A stretch of DNA of 64,000 nt from an uncultured Paracoccaceae bacterium (lineage in GTDB: Bacteria > Pseudomonadota > Alphaproteobacteria > Rhodobacterales > Rhodobacteraceae): positions 186,001-250,000 of the forward strand of contig CANLQK010000002.1 of assembly GCA_947493255.1 (NCBI GenBank), read 5' to 3'. Shown piece after piece: positions 9,243 through 17,893 of this stretch. The position numbers were made by a program, and so were the translations under genes. The notes under the pieces were generated by a model. It was given only the letters and a program-made list of their open reading frames with translations. It ran no database searches and was not told the origin of the DNA. Numbering within the stretch: the stretch's first letter is position 1; each line of letters starts with the position of its first letter.

Positions 9243-10073
9243 ATGACTTATACACCACCTAAAGTTTGGACTTGGGATTCAGAAAGCGGCGGAAAGTTTG
9301 CCTCGATCAATCGCCCCATCTCGGGCGCGACCCATGACAAAGACTTGCCCACTGGTAAACACCCGTTGCAGCTGCACTCCCTTGCAACACCGAACGGCGT
9401 CAAAGTTACGGTGATGTTGGAAGAACTGCTGCAGGCCGGTTACGGCGCTGATTACGACGCTTGGTTCATCGACATCAATGAGGGCGACCAGTTCTCAAGC
9501 GGCTTTGTCGATGTGAACCCGAATTCAAAAATCCCCGCACTGTTCGACAAGTCTACGGGTGTACGTGTTTTCGAAAGCGGCGCGATCCTTCTGTATCTGG
9601 CCGAGAAGTTCCGCACGTTCTTGCCCAAAGACATAGAAGGACGAACCGAGACGTTGAATTGGCTGTTCTGGCTGCAAGGGTCTGCCCCATATTTGGGCGG
9701 CGGGTTTGGCCACTTTTATGCTTACGCCCCAGAAAAGTTTGAATACCCGATCAACCGGTTCACGATGGAAGCAAAACGCCAGTTGGATGTGTTGGACAAA
9801 AACCTTGAAGACCGCCGTTACTTGGCAGGTGATGATTACACGATTGCAGATATGGCGACGGCGCCTTGGTACGGCGCCTTGGTCAAAGGGCTGGTGTATG
9901 ACGCCGCTGAATTCCTTGATGTTGCCAGTTATGAACACGTCAACCGTTGGGCGGATGATGTGATGTCACGCCCCGCCTTTAAACGGGGCCGGATGGTGAA
10001 CCGCGCTTGGGGTGAGGAAAGTGAACAACTGAGAGAACGCCACGACGCCAGCGATTTTGACAACATTGGCTAG
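9243..10073 (+). CDS. yghU: Glutathione-dependent disulfide-bond oxidoreductase YghU
   Basis: A 276-residue glutathione S-transferase-like protein of the YghU/Nu class, which reduces organic disulfides and peroxides with bound glutathione. It matches E. coli YghU along its length: KVWTWD and INRPISGATHDK near the N-terminus, KHPLQLHSLATPNG (thioredoxin fold), FVDVNPNSKIPAL, FESGAILLYLAEKF, then the helical domain with NWLFWLQGSAPYLGGGFGHF and the C-terminal ERHDASDF. GGAG lies 8 bp before the ATG. It is apparently monocistronic and followed by a strong terminator. Confidence 0.95.
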   Translation: MTYTPPKVWTWDSESGGKFASINRPISGATHDKDLPTGKHPLQLHSLATPNGVKVTVMLEELLQAGYGADYDAWFIDINEGDQFSSGFVDVNPNSKIPALFDKSTGVRVFESGAILLYLAEKFRTFLPKDIEGRTETLNWLFWLQGSAPYLGGGFGHFYAYAPEKFEYPINRFTMEAKRQLDVLDKNLEDRRYLAGDDYTIADMATAPWYGALVKGLVYDAAEFLDVASYEHVNRWADDVMSRPAFKRGRMVNRAWGEESEQLRERHDASDFDNIG

Positions 10074-10096
10074 GTGACAGGCCGACCATAAAACAC

Positions 10097-10129
10097 AAAA
10101 AGCCCGGCAATTTGTTTGCCGGGCTTTTT
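10097..10129. terminator. Bidirectional terminator between yghU and the TRAP operon
   Basis: AAGCCCGGCAA and TTGCCGGGCTT form a perfect stem (extended by A/T pairs), with A-runs before and T-runs after. It can therefore end transcripts from both converging units. Confidence 0.9.
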
Positions 10130-10149
10130 CGTTTTGCGGGATGCGTTCT

Positions 10150-11460
10150 TTAGTTGAAGGCACCTGGCATCAATGTTTGTGGAAGCCACAGTATGATCTG
10201 CGGGAACACAATGATCAGGATCAAGATCAGCAACATTGGCAACAGGATGATCGCGACGTCGCGCATGACTTGCACCACATTCAACCCGCCGATGGCCGAT
10301 GCGATCAACAGGCACAGCCCATAGGGGGGCGTTACCAGACCAAAGGCCAGCGATACGATCCCGATAATCGCAAATGCGATCGGGTCCAACCCAGCGGCTG
10401 CCGCAACGGGTTTCAAAACGGTGCCCAAAATGATGATGGTCGGGATCGCGTCGATGAACAGACCAAACAACAAGAAGAGGCCTGCAATCACAAACGCGGT
10501 GCCGATCATGCCAAGGTCATTCGCCGTCAATGTTTCGACGATCAGGTTTGGCACCTTGAAGAAGGTCAACATGAACCCGAACGCAGACGCCGTACCAATT
10601 GCAAACAATGAAATGGAAGCAAAGCGTGCGGTGTCATACAAAATGCCACCAAGGTCTTTGAAGCTGACAGTGCGGTATACAAACATACCCAAAATCAGCG
10701 CATAACCGGCTGCGATGACAGCACTTTCGGTTGGGGTGACGAAACCACCAACAATACTACCAATCACGAATATTGGTGTCAGCATCGCAAGGAACGCGCC
10801 CTTGAAGGCTGTCCATGCCTGTGAAACCGATGGGCGGCCATAGGTTGGGTATTTGTAAACCAACGCATAGCCCAGAACGGTCGCCATTAAGGCGAAACCG
10901 ATCATCAGGCCAGGAACAGCACCACCCAAGAACAGGGCACCTGGCGACACCTGCATAACACCGCCCCAGACGATCATCAGGATCGATGGTGGGATGATGA
11001 CCCCCATAACGGACGAACAGGCCGTCAGGGCCACCGCAAAGCGCGTGTCATAACCTTGTTTAACCATCGCAGGGATCAAGATTTTTCCTGTACCCGCAGC
11101 ATCCGCCGTGGAAGACCCTGAAATCCCTGCAAATAACATCGACACAGCAACGTTCACGTGGCCCAAGCCGCCGGGCATCCAACCGGTCAATACACGGCTC
11201 AGCTCGATCAACCGGTCAGTGACTTTGCCGGAATTCATAAGGTTTGCAGCCAGCAAAAAGAACGGCACAGCCAGTAGAATGAATGAATTGTAAGACTGGA
11301 ACATTCGATCCAACACGATGAACGGCGTCAGGCGTAAATCCATTAGGACGACAGGAATACAAGCAATCCCAAGGGCAAAGGCCACGGGGATACGCATGAT
11401 GATCAGGGCAGCAAAGCTGCCTATCAGAACCATACATGCGGTGAGTGTAGAAACGATCAT
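10150..11460 (-). CDS. TRAP transporter large permease (DctM family)
   Basis: A 436-residue membrane channel subunit of a tripartite ATP-independent periplasmic transporter. It has about twelve hydrophobic segments and the DctM signatures VPFFLLAANLMNSG, FAGISGSSTADAAGTGKI and the C-terminal GLVTPPYGLCLL. It overlaps the small permease by 4 bp and forms the end of a P-Q-M operon. Substrate cannot be read from the channel subunit. Confidence 0.93.
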   Translation of the reverse strand: MIVSTLTACMVLIGSFAALIIMRIPVAFALGIACIPVVLMDLRLTPFIVLDRMFQSYNSFILLAVPFFLLAANLMNSGKVTDRLIELSRVLTGWMPGGLGHVNVAVSMLFAGISGSSTADAAGTGKILIPAMVKQGYDTRFAVALTACSSVMGVIIPPSILMIVWGGVMQVSPGALFLGGAVPGLMIGFALMATVLGYALVYKYPTYGRPSVSQAWTAFKGAFLAMLTPIFVIGSIVGGFVTPTESAVIAAGYALILGMFVYRTVSFKDLGGILYDTARFASISLFAIGTASAFGFMLTFFKVPNLIVETLTANDLGMIGTAFVIAGLFLLFGLFIDAIPTIIILGTVLKPVAAAAGLDPIAFAIIGIVSLAFGLVTPPYGLCLLIASAIGGLNVVQVMRDVAIILLPMLLILILIIVFPQIILWLPQTLMPGAFN

Positions 11461-11951
11461 TGCACAGTGCCTTTCGTGCGGCGAAATTCTGCGATCGCCT
11501 CGTAAAATCTATAACCAGCAAAGATCGTCCAGACCGTTCCGGCCAATGGGACAGATATGTGGGTGATCAATTTGTTGGCACGCATCATCACTGATTTCTG
11601 ACGCGATCCGAATTCCGCATATTCCAGCCCGTACCATGCAAAGATCAGGGCGAAGGCAAGGATCAGGACCAAAACGAAACCATCTTGCATCAGTTTCAAC
11701 AGGGGGCGATTTGCGTCCGGAAGAACACGCACATCAAAGTGGGTCCGATCCCAAACTGCGACCATCGAGCCAATCATAACGATCCAGATAAAGATGAATG
11801 TCGCCAGTTCCTCGGTCCACAAATACGTGGGCATTAGGGGCGTGTAGCGTGATATGACCTGCATCGCGACAGGAATCGCCAGTGCGCCCATCAGCACTGC
11901 AAGCAAGACGCGTAGGACCTTGCAAAATCGTTCTAGCCAAATGCCAATCAT
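11457..11951 (-). CDS. TRAP transporter small permease (DctQ family)
   Basis: A 164-residue DctQ-type subunit with four membrane helices. It contains RYTPLMPTYLWTEELATFIFIWIVMIGS, a characteristic motif. It bridges the periplasmic binding protein and the DctM channel. It lies between the DctP gene (about 100 bp gap with a hairpin) and the DctM gene (4-bp overlap). Confidence 0.92.
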   Translation of the reverse strand: MIGIWLERFCKVLRVLLAVLMGALAIPVAMQVISRYTPLMPTYLWTEELATFIFIWIVMIGSMVAVWDRTHFDVRVLPDANRPLLKLMQDGFVLVLILAFALIFAWYGLEYAEFGSRQKSVMMRANKLITHISVPLAGTVWTIFAGYRFYEAIAEFRRTKGTVQ

Positions 11952-11971
11952 GTGTGGGACCCTATATTGTT

Positions 11972-12000
11972 GACGGCGCCGCTTTGGGGGCAGCGCCGTC
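11972..12000 (-). promoter_or_regulatory. Intercistronic hairpin between DctP and DctQ genes
   Basis: On the minus strand GACGGCGCTGC pairs with GCGGCGCCGTC (one G-T wobble) around an 8-base loop. No T-run follows, so it is more likely an attenuator or a 3'-end protector of the binding-protein mRNA than a full terminator. Such an element would keep binding protein above permease. Confidence 0.55.
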
Positions 12001-12050
12001 TAAATGATATGGGCTTTTTCGAAAAGAAATCGCCCATTCCAAATTTCAGC

Positions 12051-13046
12051 TTACATGCCGCGAACTGCTTCAAGTAGCTCAGTTGCACCAAGTTCAGCAG
12101 CATAAGCGTCTTGAACTGGCAGAACCATTTCTAGCAGTGCATCACGACCTTCGAATTCGGATACAAACACCTGACCTGCGTCAACCATTTCCTGCAGTTT
12201 GATACCATCTTCGCCAGATTCTAACGCACGACCGAATGCACCAGCTTCTGCGCCGGCACGATCAACAGCTTCCTGCAGTTCAGGTGTCAAAGCACGGTAG
12301 GCTGTGCCGGACATAACAATTGGGCGCACGGTGATTGTGTGCTGTGTCAACGTTACGTGTGGTGCGACTTCGTAGAACTTCAGGTTCTGGATAGACGCAG
12401 CTTCGTTTTCGAAACCTGCGATAACGCCAGTCTGGATCGCGTTATAAACTTCGTTGTACGCGATTGCAGATGGTGCAGCAGTCAACGCTTGGAAGATCTG
12501 TGCCTGAATAGGAGCGCCCATCACACGCATCCGGTGACCGGCCAGTTCTTCTAGGTTTGTGATTGGTGCGCTTGAAACGAGGTTGCGTACACCGCCGCCT
12601 GTGTAACCGATGATCTTGATGTCGGCAGATTCTAGCAATTCGGCTTCAAGTGGTGCGAATGCATCGGATCCAAGAACAGCGTTCCAGTGGTCCAGGTCAC
12701 GGAACAAGAAAGGCATATCCATCAACGGGATAGATTCAGCAAACGTCGCCATATTTGATGGCGCCATGATTGTGTAATCTACCGCAACACCTTGGTTCAG
12801 GAAAGTGACGTAGTCAGATTCGACACCCAGTTCACCGTTCAGGCGCAGGTCGAATTCAACGGCATCACCTGCGTATTCTCCAACCAGTCTTTCGAATTCG
12901 CGCATGGTTTTCGTGAATGCGTGATCTTCATCGAACATGCTAGCGCCACGCAGTGTAACGTCTTGTGCGGCAAGTGGTGCAGCTACGATGGACGCGGCTG
13001 CTGTGGCGGCAATCGCCATGAATTTTGCAGATGTAAAGATAGACAT
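12051..13046 (-). CDS. TRAP transporter substrate-binding protein (DctP family)
   Basis: Periplasmic solute receptor, 331 aa, first gene of the operon. A signal peptide ends at about residue 27 (APLAA, then QDVTLRG). The conserved arginine region GHRMRVMGAPIQ, which binds the substrate carboxylate in this family, is present, as is YNAIQTGVIAGFENE. The ATG at 13046 is chosen because GGGAGG lies 6 bp upstream; a start 24 bp earlier is less likely. The ligand is probably an organic acid but cannot be specified. Two GTATAC sites lie about 50 bp upstream. Confidence 0.92.
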   Translation of the reverse strand: MSIFTSAKFMAIAATAAASIVAAPLAAQDVTLRGASMFDEDHAFTKTMREFERLVGEYAGDAVEFDLRLNGELGVESDYVTFLNQGVAVDYTIMAPSNMATFAESIPLMDMPFLFRDLDHWNAVLGSDAFAPLEAELLESADIKIIGYTGGGVRNLVSSAPITNLEELAGHRMRVMGAPIQAQIFQALTAAPSAIAYNEVYNAIQTGVIAGFENEAASIQNLKFYEVAPHVTLTQHTITVRPIVMSGTAYRALTPELQEAVDRAGAEAGAFGRALESGEDGIKLQEMVDAGQVFVSEFEGRDALLEMVLPVQDAYAAELGATELLEAVRGM

Positions 13047-13095
13047 TTTTTCCTCCCAGTCTTCCTCCAAGACACAACTCCACGTCAGACGTGCG

Positions 13096-13111
13096 TTGTA
13101 TACTTGTATAC
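13096..13111. promoter_or_regulatory. Tandem GTATAC motifs upstream of the TRAP operon, candidate operator
   Basis: TTGTATAC is directly repeated twice (8-bp period), and each GTATAC is itself palindromic. GntR/FCD repressors of sugar-acid and TRAP operons commonly bind TTGTATACAA-like sites, so this is a candidate operator 50-65 bp before the DctP start. The regulator is not in this operon. Confidence 0.4.
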
Positions 13112-13119
13112 TAGTGTTC

Positions 13120-13364
13120 TATTGAGGCGCGTCCGTCAATCTGATTCGCCCGGTTGAAATGGCCTGTTGGCGCTATCAGGAGGGGTAAATATCACGTTAA
13201 GGGCGATTTTACATGACGAATTCAATCTAGGCGTGGATTCGGATTGGAGGTTTTCCAGCCCTATTGCAAAGCGGTTTCGAGCCGTTGTGCGCAGCGTTCG
13301 TGCAATGCACATAAGTCTACAGACCATTCACAGAACGTATCTTCGGTGCGGAAAGTGGTCGAGG
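13120..13364. other. Non-coding stretch without recognisable gene
   Basis: Between the TRAP promoter and the tRNA region. Only short open frames without ribosome sites or family motifs occur on either strand. With the neighbouring tRNA fragment it may be a remnant of past insertion or deletion, but no gene relic is recognisable. Confidence 0.4.
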
Positions 13365-13398
13365 TGGTTTGGTGGAGCATAGCGGGATCTAACCGCTG
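13365..13398 (-). repeat. Partial copy of the tRNA-Ala 3' end
   Basis: Thirty-four bases match 13480-13513 with one mismatch (T for G at 13390). The match covers the last 29 nt of tRNA-Ala (T arm, acceptor strand and CCA) plus 5 nt beyond. The rest of the tRNA is absent. The two copies are 115 bp apart in direct orientation. This looks like an attachment-site duplication left by a tRNA-targeting integrase or a decayed duplicate tRNA. Confidence 0.7.
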
Positions 13399-13484
13399 TA
13401 CTCAGGGTAAGTGCGCAGCACGCGCCCGTAAGTCAGCCCAACAATAAGGCGGGTCGTCGAATTTATATACGGTGGGGTATGGTT

Positions 13485-13560
13485 TGGTGGAGCATAGCGG
13501 GATCGAACCGCTGACCTCCTGCATGCCATGCAGGCGCTCTCCCAGCTGAGCTAATGCCCC
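13485..13560 (-). tRNA. tRNA-Ala (anticodon GGC)
   Basis: Minus-strand sequence folds as a 76-nt tRNA with encoded CCA. Acceptor arm GGGGCAT / ATGCTCC (one G-T pair), D arm with AGCTCAGCTGGGAGAGC, anticodon stem CCTGC / GCAGG with loop ATGGCAT, and T arm GCGGTTCGATCCCGC. Anticodon GGC reads GCC/GCU alanine codons. Confidence 0.95.
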
Positions 13561-13686
13561 AAACCATAGGGTGTGCGCCAAACTGGTGTGCCGATAGGTT
13601 GGCGGGCGCAACGGGTGCTGCTTACGCAGCGGTGCGGGCGAGATCAAGAGAGATTTTCGCCCGAACCTAAGTTTTAATTCCGAAAA

Positions 13687-14013
13687 TTAGGAATCGTCGT
13701 CCGGTGCGGCAACGTCGGCGATTTCTTCGAGCGATACATCATCATCGTCATCATCATCGTCCAGTACATCGTCGCCCAGATCGACATCTTCATCGTCGTC
13801 ATCATCCAACACCAGATCGTCGTCTTCGGCTTCGTCCTTCATCTTTTTGGACTGTGCGTCTTCGGCGTCTGCGACCATTGTACGGGTCTTGCCCGTATCT
13901 ACGGTGACGGTCTCACCTGTATAAGGGCTAACAATCGGGTCAGCGTTCAGGTCATAGAACCGCTTTCCGGTGGTCGGGCAAACGCGTTTTGTTCCCCACT
14001 CTTCCTTAGGCAT
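13687..14013 (-). CDS. TIGR02300 family protein (FYDLN acid domain)
   Basis: A 108-residue alphaproteobacterial protein. The N-terminus is conserved (MPKEEWGTKRVCPTTGKRFYDLNADPIVSPYTGE) and the C-terminal 60 residues are highly acidic, almost all Asp/Glu (DDDLVLDDDDDEDVDLGDD). Function is not established. The ATG at 14013 fits the family start and has GGAAG upstream; the frame stays open further upstream without homology. Confidence 0.92.
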   Translation of the reverse strand: MPKEEWGTKRVCPTTGKRFYDLNADPIVSPYTGETVTVDTGKTRTMVADAEDAQSKKMKDEAEDDDLVLDDDDDEDVDLGDDVLDDDDDDDDVSLEEIADVAAPDDDS

Positions 14014-14117
14014 GTGATCTTCCTTCAACAGCGCGGCCTCTTGGCCGGATCGTCGCCAACTGCCATAACACCATAACGGAGTCAAAGGGTTTGGCGCGTG
14101 AATAATGAAAGGCGGAT

Positions 14118-14807
14118 ATGGGCTGTTTAATCCTTGATGGCAACCCCCCTGTAGAAGTTCAATTAAAGCGGTCTTCGCGGGCACGCAGGTTGAGCCTTCG
14201 AATCTCGCGTTTGGATGGGCGTGCAACGCTGACATTGCCCACGCGCGTTCCAGAACGCGAGGGCATGGCGTTCTTGCGAGATCGCGAGGATTGGCTGCGT
14301 AGGCACCTTGCTGATGTGGAACCAGAACAGGTTGTTGCCGTGGGAGGAACAGTGCTGTTTCGCGGTGAACCGCTACCATTGGTGCCCGCCGACGTGAAAC
14401 GCGCCCGCATGGTCGATGGGGCGTTGCAGCTGCCTGATGATCCAACAATGACAGGCAAACGGGTCGCCGCTTTTTTGAAACTACAGGCGCGTGACGCCTT
14501 GGCAGATGCATCGGACAGATATGCGGCTGCATTGGGGAAGTCTTATGGCCGGATCACGCTGCGCGATACACGGTCGCGCTGGGGGTCGTGTTCCTCGGCA
14601 GGGGACCTGATGTATTCGTGGCGCTTGATTATGGCGCCACCAGCGGTGTTGGACTACGTCGCTGCCCACGAAGTCGCGCATTTACAGCATATGGACCACA
14701 GCGACCGGTTTTGGGGGGCTGTAGAAAAGCTGTTCCCAGATCACAAAGCATGCCGCGCGTGGTTACGTACCCATGGGAATACGTTGCACCGCGTGCGTTT
14801 CGATTGA
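14118..14807 (+). CDS. YgjP-like (DUF45/M48) zinc metallopeptidase
   Basis: A 229-residue protein of the YgjP/WLM family. The zinc motif HEVAHLQHMDHSDRFW begins at His184, with His184 and His188 as metal ligands and Glu185 as catalytic base. The family motif TRSRWGSCSSAGDLMYSWRL lies just before it. The physiological substrate is unknown. It is divergent from the FYDLN gene and ends 30 bp before the GntR gene. Confidence 0.9.
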   Translation: MGCLILDGNPPVEVQLKRSSRARRLSLRISRLDGRATLTLPTRVPEREGMAFLRDREDWLRRHLADVEPEQVVAVGGTVLFRGEPLPLVPADVKRARMVDGALQLPDDPTMTGKRVAAFLKLQARDALADASDRYAAALGKSYGRITLRDTRSRWGSCSSAGDLMYSWRLIMAPPAVLDYVAAHEVAHLQHMDHSDRFWGAVEKLFPDHKACRAWLRTHGNTLHRVRFD

Positions 14808-14819
14808 CGCCGCGCGGGG

Positions 14820-14831
14820 ATGTGATCACAT
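14820..14831. promoter_or_regulatory. Operator-like palindrome ATGTGATCACAT before the GntR gene
   Basis: Perfect 12-bp palindrome ending 6 bp before the GntR ATG. The core TGTGATCACA recurs upstream of sucC and sdhC. A possible -35 TTGACG lies at 14804, which would place the site over the -10 region and make the mRNA nearly leaderless. Position suggests autoregulation. Confidence 0.6.
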
Positions 14832-14837
14832 AGCACC

Positions 14838-15488
14838 ATGTTGATTCAGTCAAAAGCCACCGAACCCACTGGCGCCGCCCATGACCGCGTGTACCGCGCG
14901 TTGCGTACCCGCATCATGCATGGCGAAATTCACCCCGGTCATGCATTGACGCTGCGTGGGATCGGCAAAGATTTCGGTGTTTCAATGACACCCGCCCGCG
15001 AAGCAGCACGACGATTGGTTGCAGAAGGCGCGTTGTTCCTGTCATCGTCCGGCCGTGTATCGACACCTGAGCTATCCAACGAACGGATCGAGGAACTTGC
15101 CGCACTGCGCGCTTTGTTAGAACCAGAATTGGCCGCTCGCGCATTGCCACGTGCCCATATGGCGTTGATTGAACGGTTGGAAGAAATCAATAACCGGATC
15201 ACCCATGTCATCGCCCGACAGGATGCGCCGGGTTACATTCGGATGAACCTAGAGTTTCACCGAACGCTATACCTGCGTGCACAAGCCCCTGCGATGTTGG
15301 CCATGGCCGAAACGGTTTGGCTGCAAATGGGGCCGACGATGTCTAAACTTTATGGGCGGTTGCGCCGAACAGAGACGCCCCGTACCCACAAGTTGATCTT
15401 GGCCGCGTTGAAGGCGGGCGATGAGGCGAGCCTGAAGCTCGCCGTTCGCTCCGACGCGACGCAAGGTCTACGTATGTTGAAAGTTTAG
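14838..15488 (+). CDS. GntR family transcriptional regulator, FCD subfamily
   Basis: A 216-residue regulator. A winged helix-turn-helix spans residues ~14-78 (DRVYRALRTRIMHGEI, then MTPAREAARRLVAEGAL), and an FCD ligand-binding domain spans ~85-210 (LRALLEPELAARAL, EFHRTLY, THKLILAAL). His141 and His184 of the usual metal site are present, but the final helix lacks the usual histidine, so the ligand may differ. No ribosome site is evident between the palindrome at 14820 and the ATG. Repeated palindromes at sucC and sdhC make it the leading local candidate for a TCA-cycle regulator; this is inference. Confidence 0.9.
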   Translation: MLIQSKATEPTGAAHDRVYRALRTRIMHGEIHPGHALTLRGIGKDFGVSMTPAREAARRLVAEGALFLSSSGRVSTPELSNERIEELAALRALLEPELAARALPRAHMALIERLEEINNRITHVIARQDAPGYIRMNLEFHRTLYLRAQAPAMLAMAETVWLQMGPTMSKLYGRLRRTETPRTHKLILAALKAGDEASLKLAVRSDATQGLRMLKV

Positions 15489-16339
15489 GCTGGATTGGTC
15501 GCGTGCATGTGTGCAGATATGCGGTTCAGCGCGTTGCGGAACTGATCTGCGCCGATCATCATACGTTGGGCCAGATCAGATACGACAGCATATTCATGTG
15601 GGTGAATTTCACCATCAGCAACAGCAATGTTCAACGCCGCCTCTAACACGATCTGACGATCTGCATCCGACAGGTCTAAGCCCACCTTCGCCAAATCATT
15701 CGGGGACGGGTTTATGCGGGTCAACAGGTCAGACACTTGCTGCATGGAATACCCTTGACCCGTAAGGCGCGTCAGGATGCTGGAAATTTGTTTGAGTTCC
15801 CGTTGGTCGATGTGACCATCAGCAACCGCCACTTGTGACATCGCGACCAAAGAATGGATTGCCAGCGTATCTGACGTTTTGGACCGCTTGCGCCCCTGAG
15901 GACGGGACCGCAGCCAGATCGCCAATTGGAACAGAAGGCCGATTGCACCGACAATTATCCATGCATGTCCCCAGACCAAATCCTTGAAGCTTGCTTTTGG
16001 GTCTGCAGGTAACGCCGGATCAACCATTCCTGCTGCTTGCAAATCACCAAGATGTTCAGCGCTTAAGTCGCGGTAGCTATCGCCTGTGCAGCCATCTGGG
16101 GACAGTGCGTAACCCTTTGTCGTGGTGTAAATAGGGACGAATAAGAGCGCTGCGTATTCAACAAGGTGGCACACAGCGATTGTCTGGCTATCGCCCGTGA
16201 TCCCGGGGATGGTTGTCTCGGCGACGAACCGAAGGTCGGTACCGGATTGAATTGCTCCGCCGCTACGGCGTGCTTCGGCCGCAGAAGGTGAAAACAAACC
16301 CATTGTCAGGGCAAACATCATAAGAAAAAGGCGCATCAT
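15485..16339 (-). CDS. Exported/membrane TerB-domain protein
   Basis: A 284-residue protein with an N-terminal signal or anchor (RLFLMMFALTMGLF), a membrane segment at about residues 132-148 (HAWIIVGAIGLLFQLAIWL) and a C-terminal TerB-like (tellurite-resistance/DnaJ-associated) helical domain with two acidic repeats, VADGHIDQRELK and VADGEIHPHEYA. The acidic motifs may bind metal. The ATG at 16339 (followed by a second ATG) is preferred over an upstream TTG. It converges on the GntR gene with overlapping stop codons. Physiological role unknown. Confidence 0.82.
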   Translation of the reverse strand: MMRLFLMMFALTMGLFSPSAAEARRSGGAIQSGTDLRFVAETTIPGITGDSQTIAVCHLVEYAALLFVPIYTTTKGYALSPDGCTGDSYRDLSAEHLGDLQAAGMVDPALPADPKASFKDLVWGHAWIIVGAIGLLFQLAIWLRSRPQGRKRSKTSDTLAIHSLVAMSQVAVADGHIDQRELKQISSILTRLTGQGYSMQQVSDLLTRINPSPNDLAKVGLDLSDADRQIVLEAALNIAVADGEIHPHEYAVVSDLAQRMMIGADQFRNALNRISAHMHATNPA

Positions 16340-16480
16340 TAAGTTCCAGATCAAAGGCTCTCGTTAAGAATTGAGCAAAGGTATGGGAGTGGGATGCGGC
16401 AGATGTAAGGCACGTACATGACAACGGGCGGGCCATTTCTGGCGCCGCCCGGCATCTTGGTTACCAAAAGGTTAACGTTA

Positions 16481-17869
16481 TTAACTATGGATCGGGCCGT
16501 CGCCGCAGGCCAATGCGGCCTCGCGTACCGCTTCGGAATAGGTCGGGTGTGCGTGACAGGTGCGCGCCAAGTCTTCGGCCGCGGCCCCAAATTCCATAGC
16601 GACGCAAATCTCGTGGATTAAATCACCGGCAGCTGGGCCAATGATGTGCGCGCCCAAGATGCGGTCGGTGTTTTTGTCCGCAAGGATTTTCACAAAACCG
16701 TCGCCTGCAAAGTTCGCCTTCGCGCGGCCGTTGCCCATAAAGGAGAATTTACCGACTTTATAGGCGCGGCCTTCTTCTTTGAGCTGTTCTTCGGTTTTGC
16801 CGACATTCGCGACCTCGGGGTGGGTGTAGATGACCCCTGGTATCACATCATAGTTAACATGTGGTTTCTGACCGGCGAGACCTTCGGCGCAGGCCATGCC
16901 TTCGTCTTCGGCTTTGTGGGCCAACATCGGGCCATCAATACAATCGCCAATGGCGTAAATGCCCGCAACGTTCGTTTTGTAGTGCGCGTCGGTTTTGATT
17001 TGGCCGCGTTCGGACATTTCAACGCCCAAGGCTTCAAGACCAAGACCATCGGTGTAGGGACGGCGGCCAGTTGCGACGAGCACAACATCGGCATCAACCG
17101 TCGCCTCAGAGTCGTCTTTGCGCAGTTTGTAAGTGACTTTGGCCTTCTTGTTCTTGACCTCAACACCAGAAACGGCGGCGCCCATGGTGAAGCTAAGTCC
17201 CTGTTTTTCAAGCAAACGTTTGAAGGTACGCTGCACCTCTTTGTCCATGCCGGGGGTGACGGTGTCGGCGAATTCGACTACCTCGACCTCAGCGCCGAGA
17301 CGGGCGTAGACCGAGCCAAGCTCAAGCCCGATGACACCAGCACCGATGACGACCATCTTGTTTGGAACCTTGCCCAGTTCTAGCGCACCGGTGGAGGACA
17401 CAACGACCTTTTCGTCAATCTCGACACCTGGAAGGGAGGAGACTTCGGAGCCGGAGGCGATGATGATATTCTTTGTCTCGTGGACCTCATCACCGACCTG
17501 AACTTTGCCAGCCGCAGGGATGGAACCCCAGCCTTTCAGCCAGTCGATTTTGTTCTTTTTCATAAGGAATTCAACACCTTTGGTGTTCTGACCAATGGTG
17601 TCTTCCTTATAGGAAATCATCTGTTTCCAGTCCACAGATGGCGCTTTGCCCTTGAGGCCCATAGCGGCGAAGTTGTGTTCAGCTTCGTGCAACATGTGGG
17701 AGGCGTGCAGCAACGCCTTGGACGGGATACAGCCCACGTTCAGGCAGGTGCCGCCCAGCGTCTCACGGCCTTCGACAATGGCTGTTTTGAGGCCCAGCTG
17801 AGCGCAGCGGATGGCGGAAACATAGCCGCCGGGGCCGGATCCGATAACGATGACGTCGTAGTTTGCCAT
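16481..17869 (-). CDS. lpd: Dihydrolipoyl dehydrogenase (E3 of 2-oxoglutarate dehydrogenase)
   Basis: A 462-residue flavoprotein that reoxidises dihydrolipoamide on SucB with NAD+. FAD motif [14 protein letters not shown] at residues 6-19, redox disulfide Cys42/Cys47 in [15 protein letters not shown] motif [15 protein letters not shown], and catalytic His441-Glu446 in HAHPTYSE. It is the last gene downstream of sucA-sucB, so it probably serves that complex first. The 75-bp gap upstream carries phased GTACAC repeats that may give it separate control. Confidence 0.96.
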   Translation of the reverse strand: MANYDVIVIGSGPGGYVSAIRCAQLGLKTAIVEGRETLGGTCLNVGCIPSKALLHASHMLHEAEHNFAAMGLKGKAPSVDWKQMISYKEDTIGQNTKGVEFLMKKNKIDWLKGWGSIPAAGKVQVGDEVHETKNIIIASGSEVSSLPGVEIDEKVVVSSTGALELGKVPNKMVVIGAGVIGLELGSVYARLGAEVEVVEFADTVTPGMDKEVQRTFKRLLEKQGLSFTMGAAVSGVEVKNKKAKVTYKLRKDDSEATVDADVVLVATGRRPYTDGLGLEALGVEMSERGQIKTDAHYKTNVAGIYAIGDCIDGPMLAHKAEDEGMACAEGLAGQKPHVNYDVIPGVIYTHPEVANVGKTEEQLKEEGRAYKVGKFSFMGNGRAKANFAGDGFVKILADKNTDRILGAHIIGPAAGDLIHEICVAMEFGAAAEDLARTCHAHPTYSEAVREAALACGDGPIHS

Positions 17870-17893
17870 GAGGGTTTTCCTTCAGTTTTTGGC

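Noticed and set aside
11972-12000. Hairpin after the DctP gene as a full terminator
   Set aside because: Strong stem but no T-run and the permease genes follow without another promoter; kept as an attenuator-like element.
13402-13647. 81-codon open frame across the tRNA-Ala region
   Set aside because: It overlaps the tRNA gene and its translation reflects the tRNA sequence.
16472-16485. TTAA-N5-TTAAC near the lpd stop as a CtrA box
   Set aside because: Spacer is 5, not 7. A TTAC-N7-TTAAC partial match overlaps it upstream of the TerB gene but has a mismatch, so not called.
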